Origin: an uncultured Clostridium sp.
GTDB taxonomy: Bacteria > Bacillota > Clostridia > TANB77 > CAG-508
NCBI GenBank assembly: GCA_947244325.1
Contig: CAMXJY010000005.1
Coordinates: forward strand, 1 to 64,000
DNA: 64,000 nt
Direction of reading: 5' to 3'
The notes beneath the pieces were generated by a model, which had not been told where the DNA came from, made no database searches, and saw nothing but the letters and a program-made list of their open reading frames with translations. This document shows positions 52,680-61,727 of the stretch, piece after piece. The first letter of the stretch is position 1. Each line of letters begins with the position of its first letter. Made by a program: the position numbers and the translations under genes.

Positions 52680-53291
52680 ATGATTTCAAAAAACATAAAT
52701 CAAACTAAATTAAACAATTATAAAGTTATTATAGATGCTCTAAAAGCTACAGATGTATATACAAAAGGTCATTCTGATAGAGTTTCTGGTTATTCAGTTC
52801 TAATTGGTAAAAAACTAGGACTTTCAAAATTAGATTTAGAAAACTTAAGAGTTGGTGGATTATTCCATGATATAGGAAAGTCACAAATTTCTGACTCTAT
52901 TCTATTAAAAAATGGAAAACTAACTACTGAAGAATATTCAGAAATGAAAAAACATCCTATTATTGGAAAAGATATACTTTCAAACGCAGAATTATTTGAA
53001 GATATATTACCTATTGTAATGTATCATCATGAAAGGCTTGATGGAACTGGATATCCTTATGGTCTTACAGACAATCAAATTCCATTACTTGCAAAAATTG
53101 TTTCTGTTGCAGATGCCTTTGATGCAATGACAAGTAGACGCTCTTATCGAGATGAATTAGATTTAGGTTATGTTAAAAATGAACTAATATTAAATTCTGG
53201 AACACAATTTGACCCAATCGTTACAAAAGCTTTTCTTGATATTTTAGAAAATAATTATGAGAAAATAGAAAAAATCAAAAGTAGTTATTAA
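52680..53291 (+). CDS. HD-GYP domain phosphodiesterase-like protein
   Basis: A 203-residue protein consisting almost only of an HD-GYP domain: HSDRVSGYS, the metal pair in LFHDIGKSQI (H63, D64), KKHPIIGKDIL, and MYHHERLDGTGYP followed by ADAFDAMTS. All metal ligands and the GYP loop are present, so hydrolysis of cyclic di-GMP is plausible, although some HD-GYP proteins act on other nucleotides. No receiver or sensor domain is attached. AAAGGAG precedes the ATG. A membrane-protein gene follows 38 bases downstream on the same strand. Confidence 0.88.
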   Translation: MISKNINQTKLNNYKVIIDALKATDVYTKGHSDRVSGYSVLIGKKLGLSKLDLENLRVGGLFHDIGKSQISDSILLKNGKLTTEEYSEMKKHPIIGKDILSNAELFEDILPIVMYHHERLDGTGYPYGLTDNQIPLLAKIVSVADAFDAMTSRRSYRDELDLGYVKNELILNSGTQFDPIVTKAFLDILENNYEKIEKIKSSY

Positions 53292-53329
53292 TATTAGAAT
53301 TATATATATTAATTTAAGGAGGAAAAAAT

Positions 53330-54130
53330 ATGATAATTAGCGAACTAAAAAAAGACGCAAAAATCAAATTAACAGGTGGTTATGGAAAATCAGTTTTAAT
53401 TTATATACTTTATTTTGTTTTTATATTTCTAACATCTCTTTTAGGTGTATATATTAAAAGTGATTTAATATACTCAATATATCAAATTATAGTTTTTATT
53501 TTTACTGTACCTTTCTCATTTGGAGTAGTTGCATCCATTATGAAAATTACTCGTAATGATGATGTTAATGCCACAGATTTTATAAAAATAGGATTTAAAA
53601 ATATTAAAGGTATTTGGAGAACTGTTGGAAGAACATTTTTAAAATTGATTATACCAATTTTGCTTTTAACTGCAAGTTTTGTATTTCTATTTTCTTTATT
53701 TATACAAAATTTTGTAAATCTTTCAAGTAGCTCTGTTCATACAATTACTATTTCAGACCTTTCAAGTCCTAGTTTTATAATCGCTTTTGCTATAGTAATA
53801 ATAGCAATTATATATGCTATATATAAATCTCTTTCATATTCATTATCTTACTACATTCTTTTTGATAATCCAGAATGGACTGGAAAACAAGTAGTAGAAA
53901 AAAGTAAAGATTTAATGAAAGTCAATAAACTTAATCTAGTTTTATTAACACTTTCTTTTATAATTTGGTATATGGTTATTTACTTAATAGGTACTTTTTT
54001 ATCTTATATTATAGGTTCTATATCAATTATAATAGTAACTTTACTATCTATTTTATTAGTACCTTATATTACTGCAACAACAATTTGTTTTTATGAAGAA
54101 TTATTAAGTTCTTCTGAAACTACTAAATAG
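53330..54130 (+). CDS. DUF975-family membrane protein
   Basis: A 266-residue protein with a short amphipathic start (SELKKDAKIKLTGGYGKSVL) and about six hydrophobic helices. The first segment and the later KSLSYSLSYYILFDNPEWTG, with a cytoplasmic ELLSSSE tail, match DUF975 proteins of Firmicutes. A central loop with FDNPEWTGKQVVEKSKDLM is the best conserved part of the family. Function unknown. AAGGAGG precedes the ATG; it probably shares a transcript with the HD-GYP gene. Confidence 0.8.
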   Translation: MIISELKKDAKIKLTGGYGKSVLIYILYFVFIFLTSLLGVYIKSDLIYSIYQIIVFIFTVPFSFGVVASIMKITRNDDVNATDFIKIGFKNIKGIWRTVGRTFLKLIIPILLLTASFVFLFSLFIQNFVNLSSSSVHTITISDLSSPSFIIAFAIVIIAIIYAIYKSLSYSLSYYILFDNPEWTGKQVVEKSKDLMKVNKLNLVLLTLSFIIWYMVIYLIGTFLSYIIGSISIIIVTLLSILLVPYITATTICFYEELLSSSETTK

Positions 54131-54236
54131 CAATCATTAATTATATACTTTTCACATAATTGCTTTTGATGAAAAATTTACATAAATAAACTTGTGTATC
54201 AAGTTAGTGAAACTATTATTTATTAGAAATGTAAAA

Positions 54237-54264
54237 AGCGAGCTTAAAATATTTTAAGCTCGCT
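54237..54264 (-). terminator. terminator of the VanW-type gene
   Basis: AGCGAGCTTAAAAT pairs perfectly with ATTTTAAGCTCGCT; five T follow on the minus strand. Confidence 0.75.
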
Positions 54265-54351
54265 ATAATTATATATATAAGTAACTTACATTTTTCCATT
54301 AAAATTAATCTTCTAAATAGAGAATTTTTATATATAAAATATTTTATTAAT

Positions 54352-55983
54352 TTATTGTACTGGCACTGGCGCTTCCACTGGTACTGGAACTGCTTCTGTT
54401 TGAACAGCAACAGGACCTCGTCTAATTATTGTTTTCATTGGATTATAAGTATCATTAGATATTACCTCTTTTGATACAACTGCTCCATTTAATCTTTTTT
54501 CTATTGATGTTGTAACTTTATATCCAGCATGGCCTGCTTGAACTACCACCTGTCTACCTGGTGCTAAAGTTGGATCATCTACATAAGATGTACCATATGG
54601 TATTGATTGAGTAGTTACTGGTAATATTCTTATTTCATATTCATTTTCTTCTGGCATACCATGCATTTTAAATTCTGCTATTCCATTTTTTACAGATGCT
54701 TCAATTTTTATTGGATAAGATCTTGAATTTTTAAATCTAAAATCAATTGCACCATATACTACTGTAGCATCTCTTCCTGCTGCAACATATGAAGTTGTAT
54801 ATGAATGATTTCTTCTTTCTACTATTTCTAAATTTGCTAAAAGAACTGCATTATATAATGTTGATGAAATTTGACAAATTCCACCAGCTAATCCATCAAC
54901 CACTCCACCATCAGCATAAATCTTAGCATCTCTATATCCATCTTCAACTGTTCTTTTTCCAACTACTTTATTAAATGAAAACTCTTCTCCTGGCATTAAA
55001 ACCTTTCCATTAATTTTTTCAGCAGCTATTGCTAAATTTGTACTTCTGTTTCTATTACTTGCATCATATTTTGTACTAAATTCAGAAATCAAATATGGAA
55101 ATGCTTCTGTGCCTAAATCATTTATCGTTTTTCCTGCTTTTGTTATTTTTAAAGGAATTGTATATTCGTCTTTATCTTCTGAAGCTATAATATTTTTAGC
55201 TTCATCAATAGAAATATTAAAATCAATTCCATCTACATCTGCATAAATTTTATATGGCTCTGTTTCATAATATGCATCTTGAGGCTCTCTACGAATTTCA
55301 GAATAAATTTTATCTATATCTATAGAAGCTGATTTTACATCAACTACTGGTATATCAATAATTTGTTTATAATCTTCTTTTACTACTTCATTAATATCTC
55401 TACTTGAAATAGATTCCAGTATCATGCCTTTTAATTTTTCTTTATCTATTTGTATTCCATCTTTACCTTTACTGATTATTAATTCATCTTCTTCAATGTA
55501 ATAGTTTGGCTCAACTACAATTCCAGGCATTTTAGAATTTATATCATCAATAAAATTATTTAAAAATTCTTCATTATACATATAATTAATATTTATATTT
55601 TTCTCAAAAAATGGTGTTAATAATAATGTATAATTATTTACAAATATATTTCCACTTCTTCCTACATCATATCCTTTTAGTAAAGCTTCTTCTACATTAT
55701 ATTTATATTCAATTTGCTCTGGACTTAATGTAATTTTATATTCTTCTCCATAATGTAATTCTATTTCTGGAACAAGTTCTGAATTAACTGATGCATTTAT
55801 TTTTTCTCTTGCTTCATCTAATGTTAATTCTGAAACATCTATATTTCTAATTTTAACTCCTTTAGTAAAAATATTACTATTCATATTAAGTAAAGAAAAA
55901 CATATTGAAAATCCTAATATTAAAAGTATAAATAAAATAACTAATACTATAAAAAATATTTTTATTCTTCTATTTTTTATCAT
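54352..55983 (-). CDS. VanW-family membrane-anchored protein (main part)
   Basis: From ATG 55983, 543 residues: one membrane helix (about 9-30), two peptidoglycan-binding-like domains of the PG_binding_4 type (INASVNSELVPEIELHYGEE onward), the VanW domain with GEEFSFNKVVG, GGICQISSTLYNA and RRNHSYTTSYV, a short G5-like domain (QAGHAGYKVTTSIEKR) and a Pro/Val tail (PVPVEAPVPVQ). The family occurs in vancomycin-resistance clusters and widely in clostridia, with probable cell-wall function. The same frame stays open for 199 more codons upstream without a start codon, so the true N-terminus probably lies at 56695 behind a frameshift. Confidence 0.85.
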   Translation of the reverse strand: MIKNRRIKIFFIVLVILFILLILGFSICFSLLNMNSNIFTKGVKIRNIDVSELTLDEAREKINASVNSELVPEIELHYGEEYKITLSPEQIEYKYNVEEALLKGYDVGRSGNIFVNNYTLLLTPFFEKNININYMYNEEFLNNFIDDINSKMPGIVVEPNYYIEEDELIISKGKDGIQIDKEKLKGMILESISSRDINEVVKEDYKQIIDIPVVDVKSASIDIDKIYSEIRREPQDAYYETEPYKIYADVDGIDFNISIDEAKNIIASEDKDEYTIPLKITKAGKTINDLGTEAFPYLISEFSTKYDASNRNRSTNLAIAAEKINGKVLMPGEEFSFNKVVGKRTVEDGYRDAKIYADGGVVDGLAGGICQISSTLYNAVLLANLEIVERRNHSYTTSYVAAGRDATVVYGAIDFRFKNSRSYPIKIEASVKNGIAEFKMHGMPEENEYEIRILPVTTQSIPYGTSYVDDPTLAPGRQVVVQAGHAGYKVTTSIEKRLNGAVVSKEVISNDTYNPMKTIIRRGPVAVQTEAVPVPVEAPVPVQ

Positions 55984-56695
55984 CTTTTTTACGTAATCAG
56001 GTTTTTCATTAGGATTAAGAGGTTCTTTTTTCTCTTGTTTTACTATTTTTTCCTCTTTATTTTCTTTTAATTTTTCATCATCCTTAGTATCTTGGTTTTC
56101 TTTTTTAGTTTTATTTGTTTTCTTTTTATTTGTATTTTGAGAAGTTTCGTTTTCTACTACTTTTTCCTCATCACTTTTTTTATTTTCTTCATTATTACTT
56201 GATTTTGCGCTATTTTTATTTGTAGTAGAACCTTTTTTTGTTTTACTAGAAGTTTTTTTAGAAGTACTTTTTTTAGTACCACTTTTATTTTTAGAAGAAC
56301 TAGAAGATTTTTTTCCTACTTCTTTTTTATCTTCATGTGTACTATTTTCATTAGAAATATCAGCCTGTTTTATATTTTTCTTATTTTTAGCAGTACTACT
56401 ATTGGTATCTTTATTTTTTTCTAAAGTTTCTGTTTTCTTTTTTGAAGTATTATTTTCCTTAAGTACTGTACTATCTTTTTTTTCCTTTGAATCACTACTT
56501 TTTTTAGTTTCTTCATTTTTTACTTTTTCTTTTGAAGTTCCTTTTTCTTTTTTAGATGTTTTTGGTTCTTCTTTTATTTCAAAAAGTCCGCACTTCTAAT
56601 CTATTATTACTATTTACTTTTTCTACTTTATTTTTTTTAGAAGTATTACTTTTTTTTGTATTACTTGATTTCTTCTTTTTAGCAGCTGCAGCCAT
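55984..56695 (-). other. low-complexity N-terminal extension of the VanW protein, with +1 frameshift
   Basis: ATG 56695 (behind AAAGGAAG) starts MAAAAKKKKSSN and continues 38 codons to TGA at 56579-56581. Skipping one T in TTT-TGA (56584-56579) enters the frame of the VanW gene, which is open for about 199 codons of Lys/Ser/Thr/Glu/Asn-rich sequence with no start codon up to ATG 55983. The extension is basic and cytoplasmic, like the N-terminus of the LCP protein at 24363. Either a programmed frameshift, a mutation or a sequence error; the plus-strand frames here are compositional shadows. Confidence 0.65.
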
Positions 56696-56907
56696 TACAA
56701 GTCTTCCTTTCCGCAATAATTTCGTTACTAATCTTATCATATGTTGTTTTTTTCTGCAATATTTTTTTTACCTATAGACAACAAAAAAAATTATATATAT
56801 AATAACTTAATAAATATTGTATTCATTAAATATGATAGTATTATTTATTTTTTTTATTTAATAAAATTTTCGTCAAATTTTATAGAACAAGTGAGGTACT
56901 AAAAAAT

Positions 56908-57474
56908 ATGATAGGAAACATGATTTCAAAAATCAGAAAAGAAAAAGGAATAACAAAAACACAACTTGCAAATCAAACAAAAATCAATATTGGTCATTTA
57001 ACTCATATTGAAAAAGGTGATAGAAATCCTAGCCACAAAGCTTTAAAATCAATATGTTATGCTCTTAACATTCCTTATCAGCAATTATTATATACATATG
57101 ATAAAACTCTTTCAGAGGAACAAATTGAATATAAATATATAGATCATATATCATATAATCAGGTTCCTGCAATTTCAAAAATAGATGAATATATTGCTTG
57201 CCCATATGATTTTTCTAATGCATCTTTTGCCTATAAAGTTCCTGATGATGCTATGGCACCAATAATAAAAGAAGGTTCTTATGCTTTTGTCGAAATCAAT
57301 GGACTTTTGGATAACAGATGTATCGGTCTTTTTAAATTAAATGACGAATACCTAATTCGTAGACTTATGTATAAAAACGATAAATTTGTTCTACGTGCTG
57401 ATAATAAAGAAGTTAAAGATATCACTGTCAATTCAAAAGACAATTTTCAAATTATAGGAAGAGTATATATTTAG
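56908..57474 (+). CDS. XRE regulator with degenerate S24 (LexA-like) domain
   Basis: A 188-residue protein: HTH_3 domain (MISKIRKEKGITKTQLANQT, then HIEKGDRNPSHKALK) and a C-terminal S24 peptidase-like domain (VPDDAMAPIIKEGSYAFVE, IGLFKLNDEYLIRRL, FVLRADN). In CI/LexA proteins the motif reads DSM.P with the catalytic Ser; here it is DDAMAP, so self-cleavage is not expected, although the region of the Lys is kept. It may be a constitutive or ligand-responsive repressor. GTGAGG is near the ATG. The preceding 212 bases (56696-56907) show no other feature. Confidence 0.82.
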   Translation: MIGNMISKIRKEKGITKTQLANQTKINIGHLTHIEKGDRNPSHKALKSICYALNIPYQQLLYTYDKTLSEEQIEYKYIDHISYNQVPAISKIDEYIACPYDFSNASFAYKVPDDAMAPIIKEGSYAFVEINGLLDNRCIGLFKLNDEYLIRRLMYKNDKFVLRADNKEVKDITVNSKDNFQIIGRVYI

Positions 57475-57593
57475 TAAAATTTTACAACTTTATTACAAAA
57501 TTATGTACTTTTTGTAATATTTTAAAAGTTACTTGAATAAAAACACCTTTAATACTATAATAATTTTAGTCACATACTTAAGAGGAGTAATTT

Positions 57594-58055
57594 ATGGAAT
57601 TAGTAAAAAACATATTCTTCAATACTGATAAATTAACCCCTAATACCACTGTAAAAATATCATATACAGGAAAATTCTTTCAAGATGGTTCAACAAATGT
57701 ATATATTCATTATGGATTTGGAAACGAGTGGGAAGGTCTTGTAGATGCCGAAATGGTAAAAACAGAACTTGGATTTCAGATTGAAGTTGATTTAATAGAT
57801 AAAGAAACATTTAATTTTTGTATAAAAAACGAGAAAGATGAATGGGATAATAATGGAGGAACAAATTACATATTTCAAATAGAACATCCTGAAAACTCTT
57901 TATTAGTTATAGATAACTTAGGAAGAAAACCTTCAAAAAGATTACGCAAATCATACATATTAACTAAAAAAGTAAAACTTGCAATTTATAAAATGCTTAT
58001 ATATATACCTAAGTTAATTACAGGAAATTATAAGAAAAAAACAGAAGAATTTTAA
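57594..58055 (+). CDS. stand-alone carbohydrate-binding module (CBM25/53-like) protein
   Basis: A 153-residue protein whose first 105 residues follow the starch-binding CBM25/53 pattern: VKISYTGKFFQDGSTNVYIH, YGFGNEWEG, FQIEVDLIDKETFNF, then WDNNGGTNYIFQIE, where Trp and Asn residues of the family are kept. There is no signal peptide and no catalytic domain; the C-terminal 40 residues are basic and amphipathic (RKSYILTKKVKLAIYK). A cytoplasmic role at storage glycogen is conceivable. AGAGGAG precedes the ATG. Single gene between the XRE gene and a terminator. Confidence 0.72.
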   Translation: MELVKNIFFNTDKLTPNTTVKISYTGKFFQDGSTNVYIHYGFGNEWEGLVDAEMVKTELGFQIEVDLIDKETFNFCIKNEKDEWDNNGGTNYIFQIEHPENSLLVIDNLGRKPSKRLRKSYILTKKVKLAIYKMLIYIPKLITGNYKKKTEEF

Positions 58056-58061
58056 AATATT

Positions 58062-58091
58062 AAAAGAGGATTAAAAAAATCCTCTTTTTTG
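58062..58091 (+). terminator. terminator of the CBM protein gene
   Basis: AAAAGAGGATT pairs with AATCCTCTTTT; T-run follows. Confidence 0.75.
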
Positions 58092-58142
58092 TGTACCTAT
58101 AATTTTATATTACTTTTTCTAAAAAAGTTTAACCTCAGATTA

Positions 58143-59237
58143 TTATACTCTTTCTTCTTTTTTAGCTTTTACATTTAATACTTTTTCTATTTCTTTATCT
58201 ACTACTATATCATAATCATCTGATAAAGCATTATATAAAACTTGTCCTATGTATCCACCATCTTTAATTTTTTGTTTTAATCTATTTTCACTTATTAATT
58301 TTTCCGATATTGCTCTATAATATTGTGGATTTCTCTTTATCTTATAAAAATCTAAATCTTCACTATATACTATATTCATAATATTTAGGGCATCCGAAAA
58401 AATGAAATATTGATTTAAAGGTTTTCCTTGAACTATCATTTTACCTATCTCTTCTATTGATACCTCATAATCATCTACTTCTATATCAATATATTTTTCA
58501 CTTTTATATCTTATATCTCCTATATCAATTGATATATCAAAATTTTTTTCTGAATCTTTATCTGCCATTCTATAAAATCTTTTTCCATTTCTAGTTGCAA
58601 CTTCAACATATCCTACATAACCATTGTAATGAATTTGTGATTCAGAAATATTATCTCTGCTTAATAAATTATTTACACAAAAATCGCAATATTCTGGAGT
58701 TCTTAATAATTCTTCTAAATTAATTCTTCCGTATACATCATCTATAATTGTCATATCTTTATAATATTGATTTACTCTATACCTATAAACTGTTTGCCCA
58801 TCCATTATATATCTATCAAATGGTTGAATTTCTATTTTACTTCCATCTCTTCTTTGAAAAATATATCTATTTATATTTTCTTTTGGCTCTTGTTTACTAT
58901 CTTGTTTTTTAGCATAGTCATCATATCTATAAAATTTTGTTCTACCTTCTCTTCTTGTATTACTATTTTGAGTATTATTATTTTGATTTTTTTCATATCT
59001 ATTTTTTAGTTCTGAATAAATTTTTCTATTGTTTTCTTCTTTAAGAACTGTATAAGCTTCAGATACTTTTTTAAACATTCTCTCAGCTTCTTTTTCATCC
59101 TTTTTTCCATCTGGATGATATTTTTTAGCAGCAATTCTATATGCTTTTTTTAATTTTATATCATCAACACTTTCATCTACCTCTAAAATATCGTAATACT
59201 CTTTTAATTTATAATATAAGCTTTCTTCCCCAAGCAT
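58143..59237 (-). CDS. J-domain protein with unknown C-terminal part
   Basis: A 364-residue protein. Residues 13-75 form a J domain (DYYDILEVD-like EYYDILEVDES, HPD at 41-43, AYTVLKEENNRKIYS), which stimulates DnaK ATPase. A Asn/Arg/Lys-rich linker follows (about 85-115) and then about 240 residues of mixed beta-alpha sequence without zinc fingers or a DnaJ C-terminal domain (for example RYRVNQYYKDMTIIDDVYGR). It is therefore a specialised J protein rather than DnaJ. It is 32 bases downstream of the short-chain reductase gene, same strand. Confidence 0.8.
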   Translation of the reverse strand: MLGEESLYYKLKEYYDILEVDESVDDIKLKKAYRIAAKKYHPDGKKDEKEAERMFKKVSEAYTVLKEENNRKIYSELKNRYEKNQNNNTQNSNTRREGRTKFYRYDDYAKKQDSKQEPKENINRYIFQRRDGSKIEIQPFDRYIMDGQTVYRYRVNQYYKDMTIIDDVYGRINLEELLRTPEYCDFCVNNLLSRDNISESQIHYNGYVGYVEVATRNGKRFYRMADKDSEKNFDISIDIGDIRYKSEKYIDIEVDDYEVSIEEIGKMIVQGKPLNQYFIFSDALNIMNIVYSEDLDFYKIKRNPQYYRAISEKLISENRLKQKIKDGGYIGQVLYNALSDDYDIVVDKEIEKVLNVKAKKEERV

Positions 59238-59269
59238 AATTAAAATCCTTTCACAAATAATAATCTATC

Positions 59270-60001
59270 TTATGTAATTACTAAACCACCATTTGGAGAT
59301 ATTACTTGACCAGTTGTAAATTCATCTTCAATAAGCCATTTTATGCATCTCGTTATATCTATTGGCTGACCTTTTTTCATAAGTGGTGTCTCCTCTACAA
59401 TTTGATTCCATACCTCTTCGCCTAAATCTTTATTCATTTCTGTATCAATTGCACCAGGAGCAACAGAATTCACTCTTATATTAGATGGACCAAGTTCTTT
59501 TGCTAAAGCTTTTGTCATACCGTCTACACCTGCTTTAGCCATAGAATAATGTACTTCGCAAGAACCTCCTGTAATTCCATATATAGAAGAAATATTTATA
59601 ATACAACCACTATGATTTTTTATCATATATTTAACAACTTCTTTAGTTGTATAAAACACTGAATATAAATTGGTTTTCATCATTTTATCAAAATCATCTT
59701 CAGTAATATCTGTAAATAGCTTTTCTTGTGCAATACCAGCGTTATTGATTAATACATCAATTTTTTTATACTTTTGAATTACGAAATTAATTAAATTATC
59801 TACTTCACTCTTTACAGAAACATCTGCTTTAAAAATATCAATATCTATATTTTGTTCTTTTAATTCTTTTTGTAAACTTTTAGCAGCCTCTTCAGATTTA
59901 TTATAATTCGCTATAACCTTATAACCACTTAAAGCAAGATTATAAGCCATATTTCTACCTATTCCTCTACTCGCTCCTGTTATGACAATAACTTTACTCA
60001 T
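59270..60001 (-). CDS. short-chain dehydrogenase/reductase (FabG-like)
   Basis: A 243-residue Rossmann enzyme: nucleotide site TGASRGIG (6-13), NNAG (about 87-90), catalytic Ser in INISSIYG, Tyr-Lys in HYSMAKAG, then PGAIDTEM. The pattern N-S-Y-K is complete. The sequence is close to 3-oxoacyl-ACP reductase, but there are no fatty-acid genes around, so the substrate cannot be fixed; NADPH is likely from the TGASRG turn and Asn-Lys after the second strand. AAAGGAGAG precedes the ATG. It lies between the GtrII-like gene and the J-protein gene in one direction. Confidence 0.82.
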   Translation of the reverse strand: MSKVIVITGASRGIGRNMAYNLALSGYKVIANYNKSEEAAKSLQKELKEQNIDIDIFKADVSVKSEVDNLINFVIQKYKKIDVLINNAGIAQEKLFTDITEDDFDKMMKTNLYSVFYTTKEVVKYMIKNHSGCIINISSIYGITGGSCEVHYSMAKAGVDGMTKALAKELGPSNIRVNSVAPGAIDTEMNKDLGEEVWNQIVEETPLMKKGQPIDITRCIKWLIEDEFTTGQVISPNGGLVIT

Positions 60002-60031
60002 TAAATTTCTCTCCTTTAATCTCCCTTTATG

Positions 60032-61645
60032 TTAATATGGTAATGGTGGATCTTCACTTAATTTAACTACAACTATTCCATCCATAACCTTTACAGAATT
60101 TGGTGATGGAAAAATCTCCATCTTTTTATATTCTTCTCCTGTAACAATAGCTCTGTAAACATTTTCATTACAAAAAGTAACATCCATTCCATAAAAAATT
60201 CTTATAAAACTACTCCATGTTCCAAGTTGTCCACCATATGTACCATGGAAAACTACATTATTAACAATAGACCCTATTGTATAACTATATAAATTTGATG
60301 TTCTTGGATAATTATTATTTCCTACAATTCCACCAAATAATATTGGTGTATCTTTTGTATAATTGGTAGTATTTTCAATTCTATCCATAATACGCATTGT
60401 AGTTGAATACGCTTGATTATATGTAAGTTTTAAAGCAGCATAAGATGTATTATCAGCCATATAATATGTCCACATTATAAATACACATGAAATAATAGCA
60501 ATCCATTTTATTAAAATACCTTTATCTATAATTTCAAATATAGCAAATGAAAAAGGTATAATTAAAATCATTTGTACTGCTGTAAGTGCATACATTTCTG
60601 ATGTAGGTACTAATATATCTATTATATTTAAACTAATTGGTAATACTATTAGTCCCAATATCACTAAAATACTTCTAATTATTTTATCTTTTTTATCTCT
60701 TTTTATGGAAACAATTGCTATTATACTTAAAATCATAAATGCTATAAAAAATATAAAGTAATAAATTTCTCTTTTATAATTTGAATTATATACTATTTCA
60801 TCTCCTAAAAAGAACATTGCAAAATCTTTATAAGTTTGAACTATAGAAGTTTTTAGATTTAATAAAATATTTAAAATACTTATATTTTCTGAACCTTTAT
60901 ACTAGGCAAACTCTAATCCAGAAATGCTTAACAAAACTTTAGTTGCTAGCACATACATTATTCCACCAACAATAACTGATAATGCTGTTACTAATATATT
61001 TTTTAAAATTTCTTTTAAATTTTTCTCATTTCTTAATATGTAAATTATTGAAATCATTAAACATAGTCCAATTGTAACTCCTATATAACTTTGATAAATG
61101 CTTAATGATAACATAAAGCAAATACTTGCAAATAAAAATCCTAATTTTCTATTTTTAAATTTATATAAAAATAAGATTACAAGTGTTGAAATCATAAAAT
61201 TAAAGCAATATGCAAAAGAAGTATATATGTACAGAACTGTTGCTGTAAAAGTTGGCGTTAGCACAAGCATTGCAGAAGTAAATATTATTGATATTTTACT
61301 TTTTAAATCAAACAGTTCTACTAAAATAACTGCTGTTATTGCCATAATTATTATGCAAGATATAACGGAAATCGTCGGTATTGCAATAAAACTATTTAAT
61401 CTTTCTATAAGTTCTATTCCCCATCTTCCAAGTGTAAGTTCCCATGTTCCTGCTCTTGAATACGCTATCGAATTCCATAATCCATCTTGACTCATAATCA
61501 TTTCTGTTATCATTGTTAAATGGGTTATAATTCCAACTAAAATTGCTGTTATAAAAGCAATTCTTTTTCTAATATCAAACCATTTTAAAAATTTATCTAA
61601 CATTTCATCTGGAGTTGATATTTTTAGATTTTTTATATTCTTCAT
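60032..61645 (-). pseudogene. GtrII-like membrane glucosyltransferase split by an amber codon
   Basis: Start ATG 61645 (MKNIKNLKI), behind GGGGAG. The first part, 247 residues with six to seven membrane helices (SQDGLWNSIAYSRAGTWELT near the first extracellular loop, FYCF-type helices after), ends at TAG 60902-60904 after GLEFA. The same frame continues without another stop (YKGSENISIL, then MFFLGDEIV) for about 290 codons with four helices and an extracellular end (FGGIVGNNNYPRTS, VVVKLSEDPPLPY). Together they form one protein of the usual GtrII length. A single nonsense change or read-through separates them; the second part has its own ATG at 60817. Confidence 0.75.
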
Positions 61646-61727
61646 ATTTAGTTCTCCCCTAGACAAACTTTTGTCTACAACTATTATAAGAGCATAAAGC
61701 AGTAATGTCAATAAACTTGAAGCTTTT

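Noticed and set aside
56402..56777. Plus-strand Phe/Ser/Leu-rich frames near 56402-56777
   Set aside because: Antisense shadow of the Lys/Ser/Glu-rich N-terminal extension of the VanW protein.
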